Positions 47,745 through 60,400 of a stretch of DNA of 64,000 nucleotides are shown here, one piece after another. Position numbers and translations under genes: made by a program. The stretch comes from Lepturacanthus savala (Eukaryota > Chordata > Actinopteri > Scombriformes > Trichiuridae): assembly GCA_030544235.1 (NCBI GenBank), contig CM060465.1, forward strand, positions 27,164,988-27,228,987. The letters run 5' to 3'. Every line of letters starts with the position of its first letter. Position 1 is the first letter of the stretch. The notes under the pieces are model-generated. The model searched no databases and was not told the origin of the DNA. It worked only from the letters and a program-made list of their open reading frames with translations.

Positions 47745-48010
47745 AATGAAATCCTGGAGCCGTCTATAAACCTTCCATGGCTCATTTGACTGTTTGATTG
47801 CTCTTCTCTCGTGGTGATCTTGACCAGTTTGAAATGCAATTATGCTAATCGGAGTGCTGAGCAGGGTTAGCCGTGCACTTTTGTGCCTTTACCTCACATC
47901 TGAATCGCCTGGAGCCCTGTGGATGAAGGCGTTTCATCCAGCCCTGTAATAGATATTAAACCGTTCTAGGCCGCTGTGTGTAGGAGGGTTGCGGAAATTA
48001 ACCTCCGCTG
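47745..48010. promoter_or_regulatory. Candidate conserved non-coding element
   Basis: Contains AATTATGCTAATCGG (POU octamer-like), CAATTATG and AGATATTAAACC within evenly composed sequence. Texture-based guess. Confidence 0.25.
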
Positions 48011-49174
48011 GACCGAGGTCACCTGCTGAGGAGGAAAGTGGAGCAGCATGACGAATGTCCAACTCTGAATCAACCTGCTAATGTCGAAGTTTGAAGAACT
48101 CTCGGCTCAGAGCACAAACCCCCAAATTATCTGTCCAGAAACAGTAGACTCCGAGATGAACTGCACCTCACCTGGAGGTCGATGAAGCGGACGGAAGCAG
48201 CAGCAGGGGGCGGTGAAGTCGGACATTATCCAGCCACCTTCAAAGCAGAATATACAGGAAGTCACAGATACATTCACTTCCTATATGTAATCTCCTAGTA
48301 GTTTGCAAAAGATGGATAGTTAAGGCTCTGTTATTTAGTTAGTGGTTACCAGTCTTGTGCTATAAATATATATATTTAGGCAAGACAACCTCTAAAAAGA
48401 AAAATAACACTATTATTTAATTACACAAATTAAATCCTTTAATCTGAAAAGGTTTGGGAAGAAGTCAGAATTTATTTAATCCCACTCCTTCTCCATTAAT
48501 TATTGATAAACAATTGTTTATCTTCCTCTTACGTTACTGTTTGCTCGTTTCTAAATATGCAAGAAATAATACAAAAATATATATATTTCTATATAAATAA
48601 GCAAATAGTAATCAATTCTGAATTATTAATAATGCAATCCCTAAATTGAGGTAATTGAATTACAGATTTAACAGTTCAACACACAGATAATAATGGAGAG
48701 GAAAAGCAGCAAAGGTTTCTTATAATAATTTATTTATTGATTGATTTGTATTCGTCATTATATGGAGTATATGGGAGGATGTGTGTATCTCACATTTTAT
48801 CGTATCATTCATTCTTTTTTTTTTATTAAATCTCTGTGAATGCTTCTTTTGATAACTGTTAAAAAAAATAACATTATCATTATCGACTACACAAAATATG
48901 TTTTTTAACAGATGAAACCTTCAAAACATTGGATTAAAAGACTCTAGGAATAAATATTGCAATTACACACGGAATGAGATTTGTTTTTAAACAAGCGTTT
49001 TTAGTACAAACTTGAGCCAGTCAGATCAGGCGACAGCAGTTATGCAGAGTTATGCATAGTCGTGGATTTATTGCCCCAGTTTTTGATAAACCTCTCTTTG
49101 CACCGCTGGAAATGAATTTGATCTTTTTTCGTTGTTTAAAAAAGGACAATGGGGGAGACACTGAAAGTCAAATG
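48011..49174. other. Intergenic DNA, no gene seen
   Basis: AT-rich, with many TAAATATATATA-type patches at 48360-48620. Confidence 0.4.
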
Positions 49175-49340
49175 ATTAAAGGCACGTAGCATCAGGGCAA
49201 ACATGTCCTGAGCAGCAAGTCCCCAGTTTGACTCCTGTCTGACTGCAGGTCGTTCCCCTTTCGTTTCCGCTTTCCCCCTTTCCTGTCTATCTACTGTCCT
49301 ATATAAATAAAGGCAGAAATGCCAAAAAAAAAAAAAAAAC
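49175..49340 (+). mobile_element. tRNA-derived SINE with poly(A) tail
   Basis: A degraded tRNA-like head (GGCACGTAGCATCAGGG; CCCAGTTTGACTCCTGTC as B box) leads into a body with TTTCCTGTCTATCTACTGTC and the characteristic ending AAATAAAGGCAGAAATGCC plus 16 A. I recognise this end from abundant teleost SINEs. Confidence 0.65.
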
Positions 49341-49550
49341 AGTGCCTTCTTTACTCTGGATAATAATTTTCACAAGGTTCTAAATAGATGGCCTTGAATC
49401 CAAAGAGGGACACACTGCTAAATTGTCTGTCTGCCATAATTCAGATGTTTTTTGCAGAGTTGCGAAAGTTTCATCAGTCATTCTGGATTCAGAATTTGTA
49501 GCGGTGTCCTCTCTCTATATTTTAAACCGGCACTCTATTTTACACCCAGG

Positions 49551-49856
49551 TTTTGAGATAACACACTCACAACAAGAAGGTTGCAGGTTCAAATCCTTGG
49601 TGTGCGACCTTTCTGTGTGGAGTTTGCATGTTCTCCCTGTGTCTGCGTGGGTTTTCTCCAGGTTTCCTGACTTCCCACACTCCAAAAACATGCTGAGGTT
49701 AATTGGAGACTCTTTATTGTCCGTAGGTGTGATTGTGTGAGTGAATAGTGTGTGTGTGCCCCACACTAGACTGGCCACCTCCCTGATGTAGGCAGGTTTT
49801 CTCTCCAGCAGACCCCCATGGCCCTTGTGAGGAATAAGCAAATGGATGGATGGGAT
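49551..49856 (+). mobile_element. SINE-like dispersed repeat, copy 1
   Basis: ACAACAAGAAGGTTGCAGGT then TTCAAATCC (B box), followed by CTGTGTGGAGTTTGCATGTT and CCAAAAACATGCTGAGGTTA. Collinear with 62972-63290, but more decayed and without a clear target-site duplication. The 105- and 133-codon frames across it are not genes. Confidence 0.65.
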
Positions 49857-51700
49857 ACGTATCAACATGTCAAATATGTTCTGTGTGGAGAGCTGCAGCT
49901 GCAGCACACACACCACCGACAGACCAGGGAAATGAACACAAAAGTTTCATAGTGTTATGATAGGTAAAGGCTCTGTGGTCGCTGACTGTCAGACGTCGGC
50001 AATGGACGAACAGGGAAGTGGGATCCGATCACAAGTGGTCAATCGAGGCACAATCTGCTCCGTGCGTGATCAGAAATTACAGAAATGCACAGTATAGACC
50101 CACGCACTGAGCTGAAATAATAGAAAAAATAATTTCGCTGCTCTGAGCTCTGTGTTTTACCAAAAGCAGAGCTAAACACAGGCTGTAAGTTATTTTATAT
50201 TACTGTAAATGCAATAAAAGATTAAGCCCGAGCTGCAAATAGAAATTATGTTGTTTGCATATAGAGCAGGAAAGTGCAATCGAGACACATTTGGTGGTTT
50301 GATGGAGTTTTTTTTTTCTTTTTGTAACTTTAATCTCACTTTAAGTTTTCTGTCTGAATATTACCACCCTCCTCCGACATATTTTCTGTTTACCTATAGT
50401 GGCCCTGTTACTCTTGAAACCTGGATTTATTCCACTAATTTGTCTAGACTGACCCTTTAAACGTTCCAGGAAGGGACCAAATTTATTTAGTTGGTCCTGA
50501 TGAGCACTTCAACTAATAAGGACTTTACTGTTCGCGTCCCTGAGTGTGTAATGGGATGAGAAGCTCTTTCCTGTGACTCATTAGTAGGGTGTCAGTGTGA
50601 GGCCAAACACGCCGCATGTGTTTAAATGCCTGGATTAGATTTACTCAGTGAGGGAGCTGCTGGCGACCTTTCCGCATTCTGAAAGGTTACACCAGGATTG
50701 TATTTAAATTGCAGGGTGAAGTCATTACTTTCCTAATGATAACAATAATTGCTTAGCACTCAAGAAAAGTGACTTAACTCATCAGTTACAATAAAGAGAA
50801 TATTTACACCCTCTACCAATATTTTTGTTTCGAGGAAACTGCAGTTTTACAAAGTTCATTTAGCTCTTAACGTATTTCCTCCAAGACGTTTCGAAGAAGC
50901 AGTTTGGAAATTTATTCCAGTAAGTAACAGAAAATCAAGTTGAGTTCTTCATGAACCTCCTTCCTCTCAGACTTCACCTGTTTTTTTTTTTTACTTTAGT
51001 GTTATCTTAAACTTTCAGTTTATTTTAGAGAATAACTAACTTGTATCTTCATGTCATTCCTGTCTCTGTGCTGCTACTGTGGGTGTAGAAACCAATCTTT
51101 CATCCTTGTTTCGTTGTTGATGTAAAGGGGTGTCTCCATAGAGGATCTCTCGCTCTTTGATTCTCAGAAACTGACAGGAAAACCTGACGTTTACCACTGA
51201 TGTTCTAGATCACTGAAATATGCATTTTCTGCTATCAAACTCCATTATAGCAGTCCCCCCCTTTCCCTCGCTCTTCTTTCTTTTTCCTGCAGGCCCCATA
51301 AATAGATGCAGCAGCAGGAAAAATGCAAATGCATTTTCCTCCATATGAAATCCTGACCTGTCTGATCACCATGGAATAAACTCATTGGCAATTATGACAC
51401 AAAACATGGCAGGTGGTGGTTCATTAACACTTTTAAAACTTTAGACACTCCAGAAGATTCTCAAATACATTCTTCCCCAGTGGTTCTCCCTGACCCGATA
51501 AACCAGACAACACCGAGTAATGCAGTGGAATGAGGACTCATTTGGTTCGTTAATTATCAAAGATTAAAGGTCTAAAAGTCCACAAAGCACCTAATAACTT
51601 CTAAAAAAGAAACAACATATGGTTAGTTTGAATATTCATACTCATATTCTTGTTTTCGTCAAAAACTACACATCAGCAGATAGCATCATGTGAGCCTTAA
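49857..51700. other. Intergenic DNA, no gene seen
   Basis: No exon or repeat family recognised; T runs at about 50309 and 50983. Confidence 0.4.
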
Positions 51701-52120
51701 ACAATGTCATGCATATGCCAAAGCAGTAGGTAGTGATAGCACTCCTAACAGCAATTACATTTTAGCCAATCACAAGGCTGGAAAATTCATACCGGAAATG
51801 GCGAACCAAGGCCAGGCAGATTCCTTTATGTGGACTGACAGCGAAGCTGTCTTACTTCTCATGTATGATACAAACTACTGGACTTGTTGTCAAGCCTACC
51901 TAAACTGGGACCAAGACACTACCAAATAAATTCTAAATATCTAGACTATATATACTTGGTACATTAGTTTGTATGATCAACTACAAACCTAACTACTATT
52001 TGCTGCCATGTTGCAACCTCCTCTCTGACTCTGCCGTAGAAGCGCTGTGGGGTGTGGGAAAGTCAGAGGACCAATGCAACAATGCTTCAGAAAATGCATG
52101 TGATTGGTACCGCTTTAAAT
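51700..52120 (+). pseudogene. Possible degenerate transposon-derived coding remnant
   Basis: A 79-codon frame (51690-51929) includes FMWTDSEAVLLLMYDTNYWT, which resembles the WTDxEVxLLL start of repeat-encoded proteins I recall in teleost genomes. After that the frame loses similarity and stops, and the flank GGACCAATGCAACAATG also looks repeat-derived. It is too short and broken to be a gene; a chance frame remains possible. Confidence 0.3.
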
Positions 52121-52531
52121 AAACCTGCCTGCCAAATCCCTCTGAGACCGATCTGCCAGTCCATGACACTGTGAGACCAGGAAACCTGAGACCAAGACCA
52201 GAACCAATGAGGCTGGACAAGACCAAGACCACAAAAAAGTGGTTTCAAGACTGGTCTCAAGACCGAGACCGGTCTTGGAATATAAACTGTAAACAGTCAG
52301 TGGTGCCATCAGGATCTCAGGCAGGGTGTTCTAGAGCTGTGGAGAATCTACTGTGAAGCCTCAGTCCCCCATGGTATAATGAAGGGAAAAATGCCAAAAG
52401 AAATCATCTTTAAAAAAGGAATTGCAATGAAAACAAACACCATGTGGACCTGTGACATGGATCTTTTTTTTTGCTCCTAAATTATTCACAAGCTGGAAAT
52501 TCAGCTCCATGTCAGAAAACTTTAAGCCCTG

Positions 52532-52721
52532 CACTGAAAAAGGAAAATAATTGAACCAACTTAATTAAATTGTTTCAATTGGCAACATCTAAATGAATTA
52601 ATTTCATTAAAATTAAGTTGGAGTTACTGGTTACAGGTGGTAAGTTACTGCAACTTATGAACTTAATTCATTTTGGTGTTACCAATTGAAACAATTCAAT
52701 TAAGTCAGTTCTTTTTTTCAG
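52532..52721. mobile_element. 190-bp inverted-repeat element (MITE/foldback)
   Basis: The left arm (CACTGAAAAA..., TTGTTTCAATTGGCAACATC...) and the right arm (...GTTACCAATTGAAACAATTC..., TTTTTTTCAGT) are reverse complements over about 55-65 bp with few mismatches, around an ~60-bp spacer. No ORF. Confidence 0.85.
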
Positions 52722-54994
52722 TTCGCTAATGTGAGCAAGCCCTCCCTGTGCAGAAATAAGAGTCTAAAAGACAAATAGATATACACATGGATTAAGAGAC
52801 CAGGAATTTGTTACTTTTCAGTTTCTCTCACTTGAAGGTATTAAAAGAAAATAATAAATATATAGGGCTCTGGGTGGATCTTGGCAGGCAGTGAGGTTGC
52901 TATCAGAGGTCATGTTGGATGAAGATGACCAAATGGATGCTGTTTGCCACACTTGCATTAAGGAGAAGGTTGAAAGGTTCCCAGAAGCAGCAGCAGCAGC
53001 AGGAGCAGGAGCAGGCATGATGTAACGGGGTGCATTAGAGAGATAAAAGCGTCGTCTCTTTGTGAGCTCCTGGCTCTTTCTGAGCCGTTGTACGTGGCGC
53101 TTGATACGTTTCATCCCTGTGTGCTCCTCATTCTTTTCTCCGGTGCACAGGCACATTATGCTTTGACAATGAAAAACACGTTGGTTTAGCGAGATAACAA
53201 CTGATGAGCCCTTGTTGTGTTCAAAAGAAAGAAAAAAAATATTTAAAACAAGTCCTATGATGAAGCTCTTTCTTTCTTCTTTTTTTTTCCCCGGCAGAAA
53301 TTAAAGTTCATTATCTCCAGATGTCGCAGTCTGGTGAGATAAAGCAAGTGAAAGAGAAAAAATTGCCCCTTATTGGACTTTAAAGCCTCTAGTAATAACA
53401 TTAAAGTGCCAGTATTACCATCCATGTGAATTAGAGTTCAGCAGAGATCCATATCTGCGCAACGCTTGCCTTGAATAAATCCCCTCTAATTACATAAAGT
53501 CCTTTTACACATCCTTCATAAATTGTAAAGCATAATATAATTCTGCAAGGAGATAATGAAATACATATTTTAGCTTCACGATTGACTGGATTATAACTAG
53601 CTCCTAATGTATGCATGTCTGATATTTGTTCCCTGAATTGACACCTGACATTTTCAGGTGGCGGTGATATTTTCAGGTCTTCTCCTCTGAGAAGATTCAG
53701 TCGTCTATCATCTCATTTCTCCTCACCCTGAAAGAACCCTGAAAGCGTCCGAGAGCGTCTGCTGTCCTTGAGCAAAATGTCTAGGGGATAGAAAGTCTCC
53801 TCCAGGCCTGGTTACTCTCATTTATCTCATCCAGCAACAGGGAGATTCACACACAATCGCTCCGGGTCCCATTTTGACCTTGTCTCATCACAGTTAGCGG
53901 CAGGGCAAAAAAAAAAAAAGTGACTGACCTCCACAGTCTATTGATGATTAATTTAATGGCAAATACAATAGAGGGATTCCAGACATTACTGTTACATTGG
54001 CTGCAGCTTGTGCACTGGCATTTTAACAGATTTTGTGATATTATTCACAGTTTTAGCCTTGATAAAACACAATTACAGACACTTTCAGTGCAACCTTAGA
54101 GATTGAAAATATCTACTATCTAAAAATTGATGTTTGACAAACTCATTGGTACTTTTTACTCATCTGTAGTGGAATGTCACATGCTTTAACTCAAAGCCTT
54201 CAAGGACTTCATTATCTATTCACTTAGTCTTGTTTGTTCTTATATTCAACTTTTTCAAGTCAGTCAAGCATAAAATCTTTTTTTCCCTTGAATACCCAGA
54301 ATTTGCAATTTGAGTTTTTTTTTTTCTAGATTTGCCTATCTCATCTCTAGGATTCTAATGAAAACAAGTAGGAAAAAAATATATCATTAATCTGTGAAAG
54401 ACTCCGGGTCATGTGAGATCCAGAAGAGGAAATCAAGGTTAAATAGGCTTGCAACTATCCTCGGATTTGACCTTTGACCTACAGTATATTGAGACCTTTC
54501 CTAAATAGTGATGCTAGGTCTAAGTGAGGTAACTCTGCCGCTCTCATTTCAGCCAGCAGAACAAATTAATTTACAGCGTGTACAACAGTTGCATGCTGTG
54601 AAGGATATAGCCTCAGGTAGTAAGATACTGCTGTATATGTATAGTATGTTATTGTATATAGTTGCTAGTTTCCCAGGGTACATTTAGTAAACCTCACTTT
54701 TAATATAACAGCATTTGTCTATATTATGCTTCCATACATTAAAAAAAAACATTTAATCAGACTATCATAAAATTGAAATTTGAAATTTGATCCTGTTTGT
54801 TCCCTCAATTTGTACAATAAACAGCCCAAATAAATAGCAATTAACTTTAATCAACAAGAGCAACAATCCCAGTAGCTAACAAGGTCAGCAGTTAGCAGCA
54901 CATTCATGCTCATTAAAATAATAATTTTAAATCCTTTTCCAACAATAACTAAGCTCCATAACACACTCCCTGTGGAGGGTGCACTGTAAGAAGC
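52722..54994. other. Intergenic DNA, no gene seen
   Basis: Contains a short (AGC)n at 52986-53001 and poly(A)/(T) runs. 53640-53900 is evenly composed and may be conserved non-coding DNA. Confidence 0.35.
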
Positions 54995-55214
54995 GAATAG
55001 ACCTTTTTCACAGCAGTTATATTGGCATGAACTAGTGGGTTAAACATGGGTGTTAGCAAGGACACTAATTAAGGTTCCATTAACTGTAGCATTGCCTTTC
55101 CGGTGAGCCAACATGTGACTCTGTTTGACCTGACTGGAACCTTAATTAGTATGTAACACCTGTGTTTAACCTACTATTATTATGTCAATATGGCTGCCGT
55201 AAAAAGGTCTATTG
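54995..55214. mobile_element. 220-bp inverted-repeat element with ~85-bp arms
   Basis: The left arm runs from AATAGACCTTTTTCACAGCA to ACTAATTAAGGTTCCA and the right arm from TGGAACCTTAATTAGTATGT to GCCGTAAAAAGGTCTATT. They are mutual reverse complements with scattered mismatches around a ~50-bp spacer. Foldback or MITE type; no ORF of its own. Confidence 0.85.
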
Positions 55215-57067
55215 CTAGCAAGGAAAAGTGTCCATCACAAGAGATGCTGAATGAGCGGTTGCATCTAGTTCCAGTAGCTAACGGTGACTATAGCCCAGAC
55301 AAGCTCTCTTTAAGCTACTTAGAAAGGACATTTAAAACAAAATTTAAATTTGTGCATATTTCAATGTGTGACCAATAGTCTTATCTTTTGAAACACTGAG
55401 AAATAGCCTACTATACACACTGCCTGGTTTATCGGCAGAAATCTACTGCTAACACAGGTAAATAATTGATTGTTTCTGATGCAGGGAGAAGGGCCCATGG
55501 ATTCACCCTGTATATTGTAAAGCTTCTTTATGGTGGAGGCCAAACATTGTGAATCGATTTGCTCTTGTGCTACATGAGACGTTATTTTTTTTGTTGTTTC
55601 CGTCTCTTTCTCCCTGCAAAATAGCAGTCTGCTCGTATAACGGAAGCAAACGGGATCGTGCTGTCGATCGTGCCTATTCATGTTGTCAGCATCCCTTTAA
55701 ATGACCTTTTATTCTTTTTGTTCACGAGCGTAAAGTGTGATTTTCATCCCAGCTTCTTCCTCATGAACAGAGAGAGAAAGAGAATCACTATATCCTGTTT
55801 TCCACCCATGAAACAACTGTAGCTGATAAAGACAAACCGACATATTTGCAAAGGTACCAAAGCTGGTAAGCGGCACAACCTTCATACCTGGAACAACAAA
55901 TATAGCTGTCAGGCCAAAACAACCAGTGGGCATTTTCTGGTGATTAAAATTATGAGAAGATTGCTCTCATGGCTACATTGGAAACCATTATAGGTAGTAG
56001 AGAGGACACAAAGCTCCCTGGTGTTACATTTAAAAGAAAACTGTTAAAAAGTAGAGGCAGACATTGCAATTTCCTTTATACTTTTATGTAGTATGTTTAA
56101 ACTGATAAAATCCATGGACCTCAAATATGGGGGCAGCGTATGTTTTTATGCATTGGACAGGGTGACGCACAGGCTCACCCTTATCAAAATCATTACATTC
56201 AATACAAAAAAATTGCATGAGAGAAGTCTCAGCTACAATACTAAATAATGTATTTTTATCTGTGGTGAGTAAAATTCAGTCTGGTACATGGAAAAAGGTC
56301 ATATGGCGCACTAGCTGTCCAAATGGCACAAAATAGAGGTCGGCCTGGTTACAACTGTTCTAAAAAACCCTCTAAAATTTATGTACAAAGCCTTTGTGGT
56401 TGTGCAGATTTTCCATATTTATTGTGGGTATGTCATTTTGAGAAGGACACCTGAAAAAATGGGCCTAGAGCTGATCCGGTTAAAGGGCAGGTATCGTGAT
56501 AAAATAACATCTTGTGAAAATAATTCAACTCCCAGAGTTGGGGAGAACCAAAAAGCAGCCAACTGTCAGTCACAGCTGTCAATCAACGCCCACACGGCAG
56601 ACATCAAAGCAATAATTTCCAAAATGACCACCTGCTGAGCAACTGAGACCATAACAACCTAGTGAAAATGATTGACTTTATAGATAGACTTTGAAGCTGT
56701 TAAAATGGAAGTTCGTTGGAGCGTGTTGGGGCTCTTGTTCAGCACCAAGCCGTAGTAGCTGTTGCTTGGTTCACAGAGTCCTTCACGTGTGTCTTTGGAG
56801 ATCCATAAATTCAGTTCACTGTGTTGATTGATCTGTGTGGGTGAGATAGAGAACAATGAATTAAACTTTTGTTCTATTCTTATTATTCTGATTCCATCCA
56901 CACACTTGCTTAATACTTGCTAAACTCTTTGTAACCCGTTTGATCAAAAAAAAAAAAATCCTCCTTTCTTCATTTAATTTAAATTTAATTTGCTTTAAAG
57001 GTTTTCAATGCTGCTCACTCACTTCCACCCGGAATTACAAAAATCAAATCTTTCTCGTTAAAAAGAT
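55215..57067. other. Intergenic DNA, no gene seen
   Basis: Includes a repeat fragment (56555-56635, below). Frames at 55190-55378 (+) and 55361-55681 (-) have no recognisable domain. Confidence 0.35.
56555..56635 (+). repeat. Dispersed repeat fragment, copy 2
   Basis: GCCAACTGTCAGTCACAGCT ... GCAATAATTTCCAAAATGACCACC matches 34430-34545. The upstream AAAGGGCAGGTATCGTGATA may be part of the same element. Confidence 0.45.
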
Positions 57068-57401
57068 TGGAGCTGTAACGATAACTAATAACCGATTAGT
57101 TGCCAACTATGACATTAATCTGCAGCTATTTTGATGTTTGATAGGCATTTTTTTTACGAATACAATTTCTAATATATCTGATTTCAGCATCTCAATGGTG
57201 AATATTTTCTTGTTTCTATAGTCGTATATGGCAGTTGACAGAATATCTTTGTGTTATTGTTGGTCGGTACAAAATAAGCCATTTGAGGACATCGTCTTTA
57301 GCTTTGGAAAGCAGTGATTGACATTTTTAATCTTTTTTTTTTTTTTTTTTACAGTTTATGAACCTAACAACTAATAAATTAATCAATAATTACAGCTCTA
57401 G
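57068..57401 (+). mobile_element. Dispersed fish repeat with GAGCTGTAA termini, copy 3
   Basis: GAGCTGTAA (57070-57078) and TTACAGCTC (57390-57398) are inverted. The interior has ACCGATTAGTTGCCAACTAT, CATTTGAGGACATCGTCTTT and a long T run. It is the most complete copy of the family also seen at 30621 and 37385. Confidence 0.6.
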
Positions 57402-60400
57402 GATGGATGGTTTATTGCAGGTGATTGACCACATGCCCCCTGTCTGCCAGCAGGAGACTCAGAGTTTCCTCGGGGCCACGGCCACCCTCTGAGATTATCA
57501 ATTCATGAAGTGTAATTACTCAGAGGCATCGTTACAGTGGCCACAATGCTGCCGCTGCTTAGAGATGCAGGTCAGCGGCTCTTGAACTGGCTCGTCCTCG
57601 GGGAGGCATCCTCCGTATTCATTATGGATTCTGATATCTACCATCATTTGACAAGTGAAGCACACACACACACACAGAGGAAGTAAAGGATTGTGTTTCG
57701 CTCCTGGGGCTCTCAGCTGAGTGCTTCAGAGGATGTAGAAGGATGAGGAAGATGAGCTGAAGGTCGCGGAGGCAGTGCCGATGAAAGAGCAATTCAATAA
57801 CAGGCATCACTTTGTAAGATTTGTTAGAGGCTGAAAATGAGTTTTTACTGTCATGACCCCGAGACACATAAGGAGCTGAGACCGGCAGAATCATTATGAA
57901 AATTCATTTCTATTGATCAACTGTTACAGGATAAGATGCACGCATCTTGGTTTCAGCAACTTGTATGGTCTCCTGTTTTACTGATTTTAATTTAGTTTAT
58001 GAGTTTGATGTTGCCGTTTATAGTCTGTTCAGGAAGAAGCTGGTGGACTGGTGAGACTCGGGGCTGCAGTATTTACAGAATTTACACAGGATTATACCGA
58101 GATATTTGGTGCTGACACTCTATACACAAATATGTTTACACTCAGTGAAAGTATGGAAGAATTAATGGTGGACTGTATGAGGAATAAATGCATTGGAGAG
58201 ATTTTTATTTTAGTTTTAGAGAATTTAACTAATTATTAGTTAAAAATTATTATCCTAATTATTTTAACAGAAAAAAGAAAGAAAATTCTTTAAGAATATT
58301 TTTTTTTAAATCTAGCTCAATATCAACAATATAAAGCAAGCAAAGAGCCAGCCAGACCTGTGTTGAATAATTGATGAATTGCCAACTATTAAATTAAAAT
58401 GTTATTTCTTGATGTGCTGATGAAAGAATTCACCACCTGACACATCTTCTCTTAGGATTTTATTACAAAAAGAACAATCAAACAGTCAAAAACCTGCAGA
58501 ATCACAGCTCTGACGGACAAATTGCAGATCTCTCTCTCTCTGCAAACCAAACCCTCTTACATACATGGCATCACATCTTACAGTTCAGGTATAGACAATA
58601 CATTGCATTAGCTAATTGCTAACTATTTTGAGAATCATTTTGAACATTTGTTTTTATTTTTAAAAAGTCAAAATTCTCTCATTCCTTCTTTTGCTTTACA
58701 TTCATAATCAGAAAAATCCCGGGGGGATCACAGAGGATGCGACCCCCCCCAACCCCAACCCCACCCCCTTCCACAAAGTTGTCCCCCACAAAAATGCTAA
58801 AATAATACGTTAATTGTTGTAAAGTTATGATTCCCCTATTTCTCAAAGTGGTTTGGTCCAAATGCTATTTTTCTGTGAACGGGACCAGTGACTAACGCCT
58901 AATTTTGACAGTTAGTTAGCAGCTACCTACGTGGAAAAAAACAATCAAACTAATATGTAAAGCCAGTAAGTCATTAATCACACCACTTGTTCAAAGTTAG
59001 TCCAAAATCAGCCTCTTTTTTACCAGTCTGCTGGCTAAGATCAGACATAATGATAGTTAGAGAGCTCTAAGTTAACGGTGAGTTGAGAAAAAACAGCAGG
59101 GAAACCAGGACATGGGATGTCCTCCATGAAGGATTTTCCTAGTTTTTTCCTTATTGATTCATATCATTTGCCGTACATATAATTATAAATAAATATGGAA
59201 CATTACTATATCTAATATTACTTTTAATAACATGTGAGCATGCTGTAGGCTCCAACTTGCAAGACAAGTTGCAAAGGAGTGTTAGAGAAGAAGATAGAAC
59301 CAGATTATTATGGCAATATAGGAATTATTTTTTCATTATTCTCTGAAAATTCACTGTTCATTTTCCCTCCCATCTATGAAATGGGATTTTCGCCCCTGTT
59401 TACACTGTTAGTTATTCCAAATATTTAAGCTATATAAATGAAATAATAATGTTTAACCCCAGTTGATAATAAATCCCGGCCAGCTTTTTAGTGCATGACA
59501 GCGTGTTACTTTATTACTCTGCCCCCAAAGCAAACCTGCGGCAGCTAAATAGACCCAACTATTGACAGGCTTAACCTTTCAGCCGGGTGTCAACAGTGCC
59601 AACGCGCCGATTCCCCAGCAGGCAGTTTCTAAAAATGAAGCCAACATGGCTGCTCCTGCAGCGGCTCCTGGCGTGCAGCAGAACCAATTAAAAAAACAAA
59701 AAAACAAACTCAATTCAGTCCATCAAAGTCCCGCTGAGAGAGCGATGGGGTGGTCGAGGTGATAAGCGGCTCCACATTCAGATGCTCTGTGTGACCCCTC
59801 CCCTCCCGCCCAGGCCTCCACTCAGACCTGAACTTTCTCCAGCATCAGCAGCAGCAACAGGCAATTTGTGGAAGGTTGCACGGGGTAATTAACAAATGTG
59901 TTGTCTCGTGTCATGTTTGTGTTTCCCTCCGGGCGCCTGACGCCTCAGAAACGAGCTGCAGGTGGAAATGAAGGCGGTTTTCATGGACTTCTTTAAACAT
60001 TTACTTTGCGTCTGCTCTTTAATTTACCCTCTCATACAGAGTGGATCAGTGAAGTGATAAAACCTGATGTTCACTGTGCTTACAACCGTCTGAGCCCATA
60101 AATAAGTTAAACACCTTTACTGACACGTGAATACACACAGAGGCTCGTTTACTTCGATGCAGGTCTTAGATTTGTTTGTTTCACGCCAAACGAAGCAAGC
60201 ATGAAATCATCCCGATAATTATCCGACCCCATAAATGCAAAACACAATGAATACGTCCCAACATCCTGATAATAATAAGACATAATAATTATATCAACAT
60301 CTTTTGACTTCTCTCACAAACTTTTACTACTATGATGTGTTCAGTGATGAGTTTGATGTAAAGTATTGCAGTAAAAGTATTGGGTTGGTTCCTCTGACTG

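Noticed and set aside
49423..49916. 105- and 133-codon frames
   Set aside because: They lie over a SINE-like repeat whose other copy at 62972-63290 gives similar spurious frames.
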